Shown here: in pieces, positions 50,201-55,635 of the stretch
How positions within the stretch are numbered: position 1 is the first letter of the stretch
Layout of the letters: the number at the start of each line of letters is the position of its first letter
Source of the DNA: Haliotis asinina
Taxonomy: Eukaryota > Mollusca > Gastropoda > Lepetellida > Haliotidae
NCBI RefSeq assembly: GCF_037392515.1
Contig: NC_090285.1
Coordinates: 3,537,501-3,601,500 of the forward strand
DNA: 64,000 nucleotides
Reading direction: 5' to 3'
The notes under the pieces: generated by a model
Told to the model about the DNA's origin: nothing
What the model saw: only the letters and a program-made list of their open reading frames with translations
Databases searched by the model: none
Made by a program: the position numbers and the translations under genes

Positions 50201-53003
50201 TCGGAATCATTCGGGTTCGAACCATTTCGAGATAAAAAGTTCAAAAGGTATGTGCGAATGACCACTTTCGCGATTTGGTAAGCTGTGTTCTGATTGGTCT
50301 GTCTCAAAGGTTACCTGACACAACCTCCCATAAGGTTTTGTTAGACTCAGTGATGGAGTGTAATGAAATACACTGAGACTAAGTGTACTTAGACTGATAT
50401 TGTAAAACAAATTCGTAATGTTGGAAAGATTTTTGCCATGATGTGAAAAAATGATGAAACTGAATGAAAATTGTCAAATTCTTAACAAGGCTTTACATCA
50501 AAATGCCACTGTTTACATGCGTGATATATTAACAAGCTTTTCAGCAATTTGAAGCTTGATCTTCTAGCATCCCATCTACTAAAGGTTTGTAGTTGGTTTT
50601 CCCAAGTTAGTAGAGAAATTCATCTTCCACGTAACCGTGTGTTTGTGCATGCATGCGCGTGCACTTTAAGTCAGAGTAAGCTTTTGATGGTAGTGTATTT
50701 AAGATTTATAGAGCAATTAAAGTGGCACACTGCAGCAATTTATACTGAGGGGGACATAAAAGGATCACTTGTGAAATTAAATGGACAGAAAGATAAGGGA
50801 ACACTTGTGCTTTCATGTGATCCCTTATTTTTTCCCCTCAGTATATTTCTCTTGGTAAGATAATAGTTGCAGATGCTACATTTTTCAGATCCCTGCAATA
50901 GGATTTGTTTCATGTTTTAACTGAATGACCAAGAGTTGATGTAGAGATGTCTACACAGCTGTGTACAATTCTGTATGTGAGATAGTTACACACGGTCTGT
51001 ATGTGGGACAGTTACACACGGTCTGTATGTGGGACAGTTACACACTGTCTGTATGTGGGACAGTTACACACGGTCTGTATGTGGGACAGTTACACACTGT
51101 CTGTATGTGGGACAGTTACACACGGTCTGTATGTGGGACAGTTACACACGGTCTGTATATGAGACAGTTACACACAGTAATCTTAATCCCTGCATATAAT
51201 ACAATTCCTAGCAAAAACAAATTAACTGCATATATCTTCACTGATTAGCTTTCACGTATTCCTTCACACAAAGTGACATGATGTTGTTTTCTTACCACCA
51301 CGAAAATAGTTTGATGACCTCTAACCTGTAGGTATGCCGACTGCCTTTTTTGGTCCATAAAATTCAGCTTACCTATGGTTGTATACGGCATGACTCTTTT
51401 TTGTGACACAGTCCTACCCAAATTAACCTGTATGATCTTGTGGGAGGCAGGAGATGCATCATCCAGATACCAAGACACTTCTTGCCCATCAATCAGACTC
51501 TTGGGATTATGGGTGAAGATATGCAAGATCATACCAATGTGATCGGCTGACTAATCAACTCATTGATGTAATCTGGACAACTTATTTATTTCTTCTCGCT
51601 TGTTTTTTCAAACAGCTCGAACTGGCGATTTCTTTGACAACTGCATCATGGCTCGACTGCAGCAGGAGTTAGAAGATCTCACCCAGCGCACTCAGCTAGA
51701 CATCCTGGGACCGCCGCACTCTGTCACATTCCACAGTGCTGTAAGTAGGGGGACATGAGATGGAATAGAGTGGTGTGGGATGTGGAGGAGTAAGTGTATG
51801 TAGTGCTAGGAGGTGTTGAAGAGAAAGGGTCGTAGGAGCAGGGATTGTTGAGGGACAGGGGATATGGGGTGTAGGGGATGCAGACGGCAAGGGTTGTTGA
51901 AGGATAGAGGAGAATACAATAGAGCTATGGATACATGAGGGCAGGGGTTGTTGAGGGTGCGGGTACAGAATTTCAGGAGTTGTTTTGGGGAGAGAGATAC
52001 GTAACTTGGTAGAGAATGCTGGTGAAATCAAAGGATATCTTACAAAGATATATAAAGAAATTAGTTTGCCTTCAAACAGCATCACAGTGACAACGGGTGT
52101 AAGTATGGACTAACACTTTGCTCATCTGCTTGTGTCTGAAAGTGTCCTGCTGCTTGGGAGAAAACCATGTACTATGGACAAGAGGTATGAACGTCTCTTG
52201 TGTGTTATCACTGACTTATGATTGTTGCAGGTCATCGCAAAGCGAACTGAAGAATCAGGAAAAATCAAAGTATTACTCCACTGGACCCCAGAGGACATGT
52301 GAGTACAGATTTTATACTGTCTAAAGAGTAAATGTTATGTACTGGATAGAGAGTAAATGCTATGTTGGGGTAGAGAGAACATGGCAGTATATACTGGGTA
52401 GTATATGTGATGGAAATAGTTCAGATGGTTCCTGAAATTGATTGATGGTCTCCCTAACTTCCTGATGTATTGATGAGATTATCTAGCCTGATGCGAGACA
52501 TAACTGTGGGTTCACCTGCATAAGAGGATGGTCTCCCCTGTCCCAGCTTGATCACAGCACTGACAGATCTACCCTTCAGAGTATATAGAGTGGTTCTCCC
52601 CACTCATAGGGTGAAAGTGATTGAAATGCATTTTGATTAATTACTTCTGATGTTCTTCAAGAAGTCTTTCAACATATGCTTGTAGTTTTAGATTTCAATT
52701 TTATTCGCTTTTCTCCTTGAATGAGAGCTTATTAACATTCTTTTAGAACATTCAGTAGGCATTCGATAGTTTTTGAGTGTTACACGTAATAGATCATCAG
52801 CATATTGAAAATTATGACATGAATATATATCTAGTATATATATGTTTTGTTTCAGTTTGCCAGATGTATGGGTGCCTGAATCTCAAGTCAGCGAACAGTC
52901 ACAAAGAGTCATTCCACTTACTCAGCTACCTCGAGACTCTGCCGCCAACCTCCACCCCTCTCTCTACAGGCACCATAGGTTCCGCAAACATCGCCGAAAA
53001 TAA
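200..53003 (+). CDS. AEBP2: AEBP2/jing-type PRC2 accessory zinc-finger protein, five spliced coding exons
   Basis: Joining 200-534, 43462-44084, 51616-51740, 52231-52298 and 52856-53003 gives 1299 nt, or 432 residues plus TAA. All four junctions are GT-AG and phase-compatible. Three C2H2 fingers use C194/C199/H212/H217, C229/C234/H250/H254 and C262/C267/H280/H284. The second finger carries FVCLWDGCKVYN, nearly identical to vertebrate AEBP2. A basic block (RKRKIKRRR, about 308-316) follows, then GDFFD, HSVTFHS, VIAKR..ESGKIK.LLHW.PED and LPDVWV, which are hallmarks of the AEBP2 C-terminus. AEBP2 is a nuclear cofactor of PRC2 (EZH2-SUZ12-EED-RBBP4). It stabilises the complex through SUZ12/RBBP4 and helps it engage nucleosomes to methylate H3K27. 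The predicted protein is shorter than human AEBP2 (about 517 aa), mainly because it lacks the long vertebrate N-terminal low-complexity region. The assignment rests on recalled family sequence. Small alternative exons in the long introns cannot be excluded. Confidence 0.93.
7963..8834. repeat. 33-bp minisatellite, about 26 copies
   Basis: Unit near CCTGAACCACATTATTTTCA plus CCTCCACCCAGTC, with point variants (GGGCC for GAACC, AAATC for TTTTC) and degenerate right-hand copies. Because 33 is a multiple of three, long frames stay open on both strands (Pro-His-Tyr repeats on +, Val/Gly/Asn or Trp/Phe/Val on -). These are artefacts of the array. Confidence 0.95.
8879..8961 (+). mobile_element. Right flank of the minisatellite-bearing dispersed element, copy 1
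   Basis: This segment, running from CTCCTACAGGGG to GAGACTAAGCATTAGT, is similar to 23256-23331 (TGGAGCTCC to GAGACTAAGCATCAGT). In both loci it lies on the same side of the CTGTCTCAC/CCACATTATTTTC motif. The minisatellite therefore appears to sit inside a dispersed repeat of unknown class. Confidence 0.6.
9681..9720. repeat. 20-bp perfect tandem duplication
   Basis: TTTTCAGGCCAATATCATTG occurs twice in direct succession. It is a small local duplication with no other structure. Confidence 0.85.
10040..10112 (-). repeat. Dispersed repeat, inverted relative to 42293-42345
   Basis: Read on the minus strand, ATTTTGGACCAGTGAA followed by TACAGACA, GACCACT and CACTCACTGGT matches 42293-42345 on the plus strand with few differences over about 55 bases. 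The two copies indicate an unclassified interspersed repeat. Confidence 0.6.
10312..10632. repeat. Imperfect duplication with about 210-bp offset
   Basis: TATTTGACAG, then GTTTTTAGGTAAATGTCAT, then TTTCATGG and GTCAGTCA occur in the same order at about 10350-10420 and 10560-10630. ATGTTATTTGTTCAA occurs twice, near 10317 and 10449. This looks like an old partial segmental duplication. Confidence 0.6.
12775..13229. mobile_element. Possible 455-bp element with perfect 14-bp terminal inverted repeats
   Basis: TTACACCTCTCGGG at 12775-12788 is the exact reverse complement of 13216-13229. The interior has no transposase. I see no target-site duplication, so this may be chance or an old MITE. Confidence 0.35.
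13881..14079 (+). mobile_element. tRNA-derived SINE, family A, with (ACTC)n tail and target-site duplication
   Basis: The head contains an A-box-like TAGCCTAATGA and a B-box-like AATTCGATTCC (13932-13942). The body runs through TGATATTGCTGGAATATTGC to AAACTAAACTCACTC, and the tail is (ACTC)n. The flanks ACATTTCAAGGA (13869-13880) and ACATTTGAAGGA (14078-14089) are an 11/12 match, fitting a target-site duplication. This is the most complete copy in the window. Confidence 0.85.
15263..16012. repeat. 22-bp minisatellite, about 33 copies with higher-order structure
   Basis: Unit CCTGCCTGGTACTTATTGTTAT. Since 22 is not a multiple of three and the unit has no stop in any + frame, all three forward frames stay open for 160-265 codons. 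Variant blocks (GGTACTTATTGGTATCC followed by TTCTTGTTGTCC) recur near 15402, 15666 and 15820, that is 12 and 7 units apart. Confidence 0.95.
16426..16460 (+). repeat. Detached copy of the left edge of the 22-bp array
   Basis: These 35 bases are identical to 15291-15325, including the edge-specific variant CTGACTGATAC, but lie about 410 bp beyond the end of the array. Confidence 0.85.
17380..17710. other. GC-richer, complex intronic stretch without features
   Basis: This block is visibly less AT-rich and less repetitive than the surrounding intron. It has no long open frame, no SINE head or tail and no tandem repeat. It could be a regulatory element or unique DNA; nothing in it identifies a function. 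Confidence 0.3.
20685..20762. repeat. 24-bp tandem repeat, about 3 copies
   Basis: The series ATGTTCAGATC, TTCAGAG, TTCAGATCTGCG repeats with a 24-bp period. It reads open as MFRSAFR repeats only because of the period. Confidence 0.7.
21152..21230 (-). mobile_element. SINE 3'-tail fragment, minus strand
   Basis: GTGAGTGAGTTAGTTAGTGAGTGAG followed by AGGTTTCATGTTTCAGCAAAAT is the reverse complement of a degenerate SINE end (TTGCTGAAA, AAAC, CTCACTC). Confidence 0.5.
22006..22080 (+). mobile_element. Possible tRNA-like SINE head of a third type
   Basis: GTCTAGTGGATAGTGTGTTAG resembles an A-box arm, and GTTTAGATCCC about 40 bases later resembles a B box. No tail of either main family follows directly. 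Confidence 0.35.
22106..22232 (+). mobile_element. Diverged family A SINE
   Basis: GTAGACTTGTGGTTAGGAC, GATTCGATTCC and TGATATTACTGAAATATTGC follow the family A order. It ends in AACTAAATTCACT and runs into a long degenerate ACTC tract. Confidence 0.75.
22228..22412. repeat. Degenerate (ACTC)n microsatellite
   Basis: ACTC/AATC/ACTCC units interrupted by variants extend the tail of the preceding SINE for about 185 bp, far longer than the tails of the other copies. Confidence 0.85.
22593..22712 (+). mobile_element. Family A SINE with internal deletion
   Basis: GGTAGCCTAGTAGTTAAAGCG, CCGGGTTCC, then directly TGCTGGAACATTGCCAGAAA and CGGCGTAAAACC. The middle segment between B box and tail is missing. 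Confidence 0.75.
23137..23331 (+). mobile_element. Dispersed element copy 2, with an unexpanded single repeat unit
   Basis: AGTCTGTCTCACAG followed by one CCTCAACCACATTATTTTC unit parallels the left edge of the 7963 array. The segment 23256-23331 parallels its right flank. Only one unit is present here, against about 26 in the other copy. No coding capacity is seen. Confidence 0.6.
24440..24625 (-). mobile_element. Family B SINE, minus strand
   Basis: On the minus strand the order is GATTGATGCTCATGCTGTT, GATCACTGGATTGTCTGGTC, ATTTACAGG and AGCTGGAATATTACT. This is the same order as the plus-strand copy at 24945-25215. Confidence 0.75.
24945..25215 (+). mobile_element. Family B SINE, near full length
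   Basis: Segments in order: GCGAAGGTCTAG, AGAATAGGCCTTCAGCAAGC, GGATCAGGTGGTCAG, TTGGTTGACACATCAT, GATGCTCATGCTGTTGATCA, GGATTGTCTGG, then TGCTGGAATATTGCTGAG, AAAACTAAAG and CACTCACTC. The head is unrelated to family A but the tail is the same. Confidence 0.8.
27727..27845. repeat. Degenerate TTTCAGCTTCTGTGT tandem repeat
   Basis: GTTTCAGCTTCTGTGTT and variants recur about four to five times at roughly 20-30-bp spacing. Confidence 0.6.
28003..28163. repeat. 37-bp tandem repeat, about 4 copies
   Basis: The GTAGACCACTGTTCTGTTGG core recurs at 28011, 28048, 28085 and 28122, exactly 37 bp apart, with one or two changes per unit. Confidence 0.9.
28527..28570. repeat. 15-bp tandem repeat, 3 copies
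   Basis: ACAGACAGTGTTGAT occurs three times in succession, the last with GAAA. Confidence 0.75.
29094..29212. repeat. 25-bp tandem repeat, about 4.5 copies
   Basis: GTCTGTTGTACTTGTAATCT units start at 29097, 29122 and 29147; two degenerate copies follow. Confidence 0.8.
29469..29742. repeat. 21-bp minisatellite, about 13 copies
   Basis: Unit GGTATTTRTCAATGGTACCA plus G, differing mainly at one R position. A KpnI palindrome GGTACC occurs in almost every unit. The period is a multiple of three, so the + strand reads VPGYLSM repeats and the - strand TIDKYPG or VPLINTL repeats. Confidence 0.95.
30144..30252 (-). mobile_element. LINE 3'-end fragment, minus strand
   Basis: On the minus strand, GAATATTGCCACTGTTCCTC then AATGGAATGCTATGCAATAA and a T/A-rich tail match 31190-31275. 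Only the 3' end is present, as expected for a 5'-truncated insertion. Confidence 0.7.
30840..31305 (+). mobile_element. 5'-truncated LINE: end of ORF2, 3' UTR and (TTAGC)n tail
   Basis: From about 30860 the + strand reads VLEDEQHCFMCCSEYSE, then N/K/L-rich sequence, and stops near 31111. This resembles the cysteine-histidine C-terminal part of non-LTR reverse transcriptase ORF2 (C..C, EDE.HF...C..Y). A short 3' UTR with GAATATTGCCACTGTTCC and ATGCAATAAA-like sequence follows, ending in six or so TTAGC pentamers (31272-31302). It is non-coding now, and the clade (Jockey/CR1-like) is a guess. Confidence 0.65.
31575..31642 (+). mobile_element. SINE 3'-tail fragment
   Basis: CTGGAATATTGTTTAAAGC followed by GTCACTCACTCACC resembles the common SINE tail; no head is present. 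Confidence 0.45.
32069..32345. repeat. 56-bp tandem repeat, about 5 nearly identical copies
   Basis: The unit begins GTCTTTTACAAAACCCCAGG and contains TCAGTAAGTAATGCCATGA. Copies differ by about one base (GCCGTGA once), which suggests recent expansion. Each unit carries GTAAGT, a donor-like hexamer. Confidence 0.95.
33945..34422. repeat. 92-bp tandem repeat, about 4 good copies plus a degenerate one
   Basis: GTCCACAGTTGTCAACTTTG starts at 34039, 34131, 34223 and 34315 and is broken off at 34407, all 92 bp apart. Sequence before 34039 is a diverged copy. Each unit holds two related halves (CACAGTTGTCAAC / CACAGTTATTAAC). Confidence 0.9.
34690..34866 (+). mobile_element. Family A SINE
   Basis: GGTGGGGTAGCCTAGTGGTT, CGCTCGTCATGC, GGGTTCAATTCCCCACATGG (B box), then TGTTGGAGCATTGCTAAAAG and a short ACTC tail. 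A small CCCCACATGG duplication lies just after the B box. Confidence 0.85.
37795..38412. repeat. 51-bp minisatellite, about 12 copies
   Basis: The unit holds ACCAGCCTTACAAGACTTAT then AAAGCATGCAGCACTATCAG and AACACTCACAC. Left copies (to about 37990) are more diverged and carry ACCAACAG; inner copies are nearly uniform. Both strands are open because 51 is a multiple of three. Confidence 0.95.
39518..39660 (+). mobile_element. Degenerate family B SINE
   Basis: TAGGATTGCGTTGTCAGACTC, AACTTGGTGATACGTGG, CTGATCC, TTATCTACCAGC, CTGTAGCTAGAATGTTG and GCAGTATTAAA follow the family B order with much divergence. A further weak fragment (GGATTGGGTGGTCAG) is at 38866-38900. Confidence 0.55.
41961..42084. 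repeat. 42-bp tandem repeat, 3 copies
   Basis: GTGTCTCATTGTTTTTATTC starts at 41961, 42003 and 42045; copies differ by one base. Confidence 0.92.
42293..42345 (+). repeat. Dispersed repeat, partner of 10040-10112
   Basis: Same sequence as the minus strand of 10040-10112. Beyond about 42346 the similarity fades. Confidence 0.6.
43163..43292 (+). mobile_element. Family A SINE close to the exon 2 acceptor
   Basis: GGACTGTAGGGTATCTCAGTGG, CCAAAGACTTGGGTTCGAAG (B box), TGGTGTCCCC and AATATTGCTAAAGCAGCATG. It ends about 170 bp before exon 2, with a T/C-modified tail (CATTCATTC). Confidence 0.75.
43462..44084 (+). CDS. AEBP2: AEBP2 exon 2: three C2H2 zinc fingers and basic block
   Basis: The acceptor is a T-rich tract ending TTTCCAG at 43455-43461; the donor is GTAAGT at 44085-44090. 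Residues 112-193 form a Ser/Pro-rich linker with an extra CxxC (C180, C183). Residues 194-284 hold three C2H2 fingers with spacings C4C-12-H4H, C4C-15-H3H and C4C-12-H3H. The unusual spacing of finger 1 and the longer finger 2 are typical of AEBP2/GLI-like fingers. Residues 299-319 are strongly basic, matching the KR-rich region that in AEBP2 contacts RBBP4 and nucleosomal DNA. All three fingers lie in this single exon. Confidence 0.95.
44166..44234. repeat. (CA)n microsatellite just inside intron 2
   Basis: ACACACGCTCACACGCACACGC followed by pure CA runs broken by one TCACAC. It begins about 80 nt after the exon 2 donor. Confidence 0.95.
45225..45356 (+). mobile_element. Family B SINE, partial
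   Basis: CAGCACGCCATGCTT, GGATCAGGTGGTCATC, TGTTGATCACCAGATTGTCTG and TGATTATTTACAT, then directly CACTCACTC. The middle is shortened and the common tail is largely missing. Confidence 0.7.
46592..46757 (+). mobile_element. Family A SINE
   Basis: CCGGGTTCGAGTCCCAACATGG (strong B box), GGTACAATGTGTGAAGG, TGGTGTCCC and TTGATATTGC, then CACTCACTCACTTACTCACTC. The head is diverged. Confidence 0.75.
46765..46918 (+). mobile_element. Family A SINE, adjacent copy
   Basis: GACTGGTTAAAT, GTGCAATATGTGAAACCC, GTGATATTACTGGAATATTG and CGTGTAAAACTATACTCAAC. Tandem to the previous copy in the same orientation, with an almost absent ACTC tail. Confidence 0.7.
47055..47232 (+). mobile_element. Family B SINE
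   Basis: GATCTTCAGCAGCCCATCAT, GATCGATGCTCATCC, TTTTGATCACTAGATTGTCTGG, ATTATTTACAG, GTAGCTGAAATGTTACTGAG and GCAGTATCAA. No ACTC tail remains. Confidence 0.7.
47402..47447. repeat. Perfect 11-bp inverted repeat, 24-nt loop
   Basis: GTGACACTTGA (47402-47412) pairs with TCAAGTGTCAC (47437-47447). In RNA it would form an 11-bp hairpin. Confidence 0.6.
49109..49268 (-). ncRNA. Two tandem hammerhead-ribozyme-like cores (Penelope-type), 81-bp period
   Basis: Read on the minus strand, each 81-bp unit contains CTGATGA, a short hairpin (GGAGT...ACTCC), then GAAAC. These are the two invariant boxes of a hammerhead joined by stem II. Short stem III could be ACG/TGT followed by a TTT-class cleavage triplet. 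CTGATGA lies at complement 49179-49185 and 49260-49266, GAAAC at complement 49155-49159 and 49236-49240. Tandem minimal hammerheads of this kind are known in Penelope-like retroelements. Stem I pairing is not clear, so activity is uncertain. Confidence 0.55.
49269..49344 (+). repeat. Inverted third copy of the hammerhead-like unit
   Basis: GATGAAAGGAGTAAGCATTA then ACTCCGAAACGTTG and CTCATATAAAGAAG is the reverse complement of the two preceding units. The CTGATGA box reads GTGATGA here, so the conserved C is lost. The three copies together can form a long hairpin. Confidence 0.85.
49775..50396. mobile_element. TIR element of about 620 bp with 10-bp target-site duplication (Mutator-like MITE)
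   Basis: Left end 49775-49890 and right end 50281-50396 are inverted copies over roughly 115 bp. Shared blocks include TCTAAGTA, GTGTATTTC, TTACACTCCA and CACTGAGTCTAAC, then CATCAGGTA/TGTCAGGTA, with a few indels. ATATTGTAAA flanks both ends (49765-49774 and 50397-50406). Long TIRs with a duplication of 9-11 bp are the usual signature of Mutator-type transposons. There is no transposase frame inside, so it is non-autonomous. Confidence 0.75.
50741..50845. mobile_element. Foldback element / long hairpin
   Basis: TATACTGAGGGG and AGGATCAC at the left pair with GTGATCCCTT and CCCCTCAGTATA at the right: arms of about 35 nt with some mismatches and a roughly 35-nt loop. It looks like a small foldback MITE; no target-site duplication was identified. 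Confidence 0.65.
50968..51177. repeat. 26-bp tandem repeat, about 8 copies
   Basis: GTTACACACGGTCTGTATGT plus GGGACA, starting at 50985 and 51011 and so on. CACGG and CACTG variants partly alternate, suggesting expansion by two-unit blocks. Confidence 0.92.
51616..51740 (+). CDS. AEBP2: AEBP2 exon 3: start of the SUZ12-binding C-terminal domain
   Basis: The acceptor AAACAG ends at 51615 after a pyrimidine tract; the donor GTAAGT starts at 51741. The exon adds 42 codons (residues 320-361), with one base supplied by exon 2 (A|CT, Thr). It contains GDFFD and ends HSVTFHSA, aligning with DFFD and HSVVFHST of vertebrate AEBP2. The middle (ARLQQELEDLTQRTQLDIL) is diverged and looks helical. This part belongs to the C2-binding region of AEBP2 that packs on SUZ12. 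Confidence 0.93.
51741..52230 (+). other. AEBP2 intron 3, purine-rich
   Basis: Starts GTAAGT, ends TTGTTGCAG. From 51745 to about 52005 the + strand is markedly G-rich, with many GGG runs (GGAGG, AGGGACAGGGG, GGGGTGTAGGGG) and a recurring GGGTTGTTGAGGG motif. The long minus-strand Pro/Ser frame across it is a composition artefact. Confidence 0.8.
52231..52298 (+). CDS. AEBP2: AEBP2 exon 4
   Basis: The acceptor TTGTTGCAG ends at 52230; the donor GTGAGT is at 52299-52304. The exon encodes residues 362-383 (VIAKRTEESGKIKVLLHW.. pattern), almost the same as the vertebrate stretch. The last two bases (AT) are completed by T of exon 5 to give Ile384. It is only 68 nt long, so skipping it would shift the frame. 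Confidence 0.95.
52299..52855 (+). other. AEBP2 intron 4
   Basis: Starts GTGAGT, ends TTTCAG after a T-rich tract. Nothing else is recognised in its 557 bases. Confidence 0.9.
52856..53003 (+). CDS. AEBP2: AEBP2 exon 5: C-terminus and stop
   Basis: The acceptor TTTCAG ends at 52855. The exon encodes residues 384(part)-432, beginning LPDVWVPES and ending in a basic RHHRFRKHRRK tail before TAA at 53001-53003. The LPDVWV motif, the LPRDSA segment and the basic end match the vertebrate LPDVWV, LPKDTA and RLKR tail. The final residues are more basic than the vertebrate form. A different last exon further downstream as an alternative isoform cannot be excluded. Confidence 0.93.
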
Positions 53004-53684
53004 TACCTTCCCAGCATGCAACAGTGCAATTACCCAACTACGTACATGTGTGAAAGAGTGTGTGAGCTTGTATGGAAACTGTTCGTCTTGTTATTGTTGT
53101 TCTTGACACACGTTTCAGAACCAGTAGCGTGTGTTCAATGTGTTTTCATGTCATTGTTTAGTGCTTTTAGCTTTTTGCAATGTTTAGTTGTTAAAGTCTT
53201 GTGTTATCAATGTTTTACCAACGGTTTTCCAGAAGTCCTTCTCACCAGTTCAAGAGCTCAGTGTTGGATTGATTGTCAGTGTATTGTTAGTTGATTTTTA
53301 TATTCATTTTAATCAACTTGTATGATGATTCATGGATGAGTCCTTACGTATTATTTATTATTTTAAATTAGAACTATTGAATATAGAAGTTTAGGTACTG
53401 CATTTCATGTGAGCCCTAAATGTCGAACAAAACACTATGTATATCATGTTAAGTAACCTTTGTTTTGTGTAGACACCATTTTGTCTTATTTGTTTACATT
53501 TCATTTATTAATTGACTCAAAATGTCAAACCCTGTCTGTGGTAAGGTAGACGTACAACACCATGAATCAACCATTGTACAAATAATGTATCCAGAAGAGG
53601 GGAACAATGTTTTTGTAAGGAAACACCATTTTTTATACTGTAATATTTTTATGACCTCTCTTCCGCCCAAATACTGTGAATTCC

Positions 53685-53690
53685 ATTAAA
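53685..53690 (+). terminator. Candidate proximal poly(A) signal
   Basis: ATTAAA about 680 nt after the stop, with T/G-containing sequence (CATTGTTGC) about 25-30 nt downstream. It would give a compact 3' UTR. Unsupported by transcript data. Confidence 0.3.
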
Positions 53691-55489
53691 TTACACGCAT
53701 TTTCTAAATATCATTGTTGCACCTGAAATTTGCCAACAGCTTGAAACAGCACACAACTAGTCTTGTGGAAAGCGTTGTCAAGGTGATATCCTGAATGCCT
53801 GGGTTGATGATCCTCACTTGTCTCATTGGAACTCACCGCCAATCAACCAAAAAACTTTGTTTTTCTGTGTACCTCATGAATCTTCATACTGTTAACTTGA
53901 AAAACCATCAACACAAGAAGGAAGCTGGTCAGTGAGACTGTGTTGTGGTATATTGTTGTCTGTTCTGAGCGGTTCTCAACTGTACAGACCCTGTAGGATT
54001 TACTGTTGGGTGTAAGGCATTGTGGCACAATTTCAGACAAGACAACAGTTTTACAAGATTGGCTTCAAACTTTCATCCATACCCTCAACACTCATGCGGT
54101 AAACTTCACCAAGATGATCCAGCAATGTTTTCCTAAAGAATTGTCGAAATGTCTCCATTCTGTTAGTATCCATGGCAACATTTTTTAAAAGTATCTTATT
54201 CTCAATGATACTCCAAAAGACTAACATATAATGCTTTGCAAAATTGAAACCAATCAATACTTTCATATCGATTAAGTTAATCTGTCATGAAGTGCCAAAA
54301 ATGTAAAGTAAAAGTGTAGATTTGAATTCTCCATAGTTCTCTTAAACGTTTTAACCTGAATCTTGGACTCAGTTTATGCAGGCATTTCTGGACTTTTCGA
54401 TAGCTGTCAAACTTCTTGTTTTACTGTTAGTTTTTGATAGTCATCTTTTCTTACACAATGTCTAAATTATCTTCAAGCAGCCACTGTGAATCAAGGCTCC
54501 ATTAAAGTAATTAAGGGATCTACCTGGGCAGGTGAACTGTTTTGATGGTGTAATGTAAATATGAATAACACAGGTCTCAGAGTTTTTTTGTCTTAATTGA
54601 GAAATACACTGTCGTTGGGCTGTAATGCTGATCCACACAGTGCCTGAGAGCTCAGAATATTTATTTTTAGTCTTATGTCAACAGGTGTCCTAGTTGTAGG
54701 CGTCTCCGTGTAGAACTATCACAGTGGTAATCCATGGTGTCCTTTATAATTGTGAACTGAACCAGTGGTTGATGAGTTTCATGTATATATGAAAACTATA
54801 TTGTGTACAGATAACCTGGTTTTATTTTAAAGAAAGTAAATAGATGTTGTCATCAGTGCCTATGGTGTCAATGCAGAACATGACTTAAGCTGAAAGCCAA
54901 TTTGCAGATAAGTTGTAAAAAACTAATTCATATTAGCCTTAAATAATCAATCTCACTTCATAGAAACGATATTGCTAAATAATCATGACCGATGTTTCAT
55001 CTTACTTGATGTTCCGCGTGGACACCTATTCCCAGCTATATTAAGTATAGCCTACTTGTATATACCCAGGACGGACAAGGTGACGAAGGTCTGCCGTGTC
55101 TGTAGACTTGTTTGTGTCCTCACAGCTGATAAGCATTTAAGTGGGTAAAGTTAAGGATGTTACTACAATGATTTCATTTATATATCAGCTATATATCCAG
55201 CTGTGTTGTAAAGAAGTTTGTGTTTTTTAAGATTTGATTACACGGACTCTTCTGTAACTTCTCAAAGTTTGCACGTAATTTATCTCACGGTCGGACTTTG
55301 TTGTTTTGCTCTTCCTGTTCGTCTTGCTGATTAGAACTGCTGAGTTACGGATGTTACAGAGTTGGGAGTATGCCAACATGCCTGCTGTCAACCAAAGTCT
55401 CCCCCTTAGTGGTATGACATCCTCTGTTTTCCAGGGAATCAAGGGTATTTATCAGAATAGCATTGAGGTAAAACGCCCTGGGTTACCGA

Positions 55490-55635
55490 GAATGGTCTGA
55501 TGTCACCCCCACTCAACCAGATCTGTCCTTAATACTGTGGATGGTCTGATGACTGTCTCCCCCAGTCAACCAGATCTGCCCTTAATACTGAGGATTGTCT
55601 AATGACTGTCACCCCCAGTCAACCAGATCTGCCCT
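55490..55635. repeat. 53-bp tandem repeat, about 3 copies
   Basis: AACCAGATCTG recurs at 55515, 55568 and 55621, with CACCCCCA/TCCCCCA and TTAATACTG between copies. Confidence 0.85.

Larger units (their letters stand above)
44085..51615 (+). other. AEBP2 intron 2 (about 7.5 kb)
   Basis: Starts GTAAGT and ends AAACAG. It holds a CA microsatellite, several SINEs, a hammerhead-like repeat cluster, a TIR element, a foldback hairpin and a 26-bp array. Stretches 44240-45220, 45360-46585 and 47450-49100 show nothing recognisable. Confidence 0.85.

Noticed and set aside
51696-52085. Pro/Ser-rich 129-codon frame on the minus strand
   Set aside because: It is the complement of the G-rich intron 3 and overlaps exon 3 antisense; a composition artefact.
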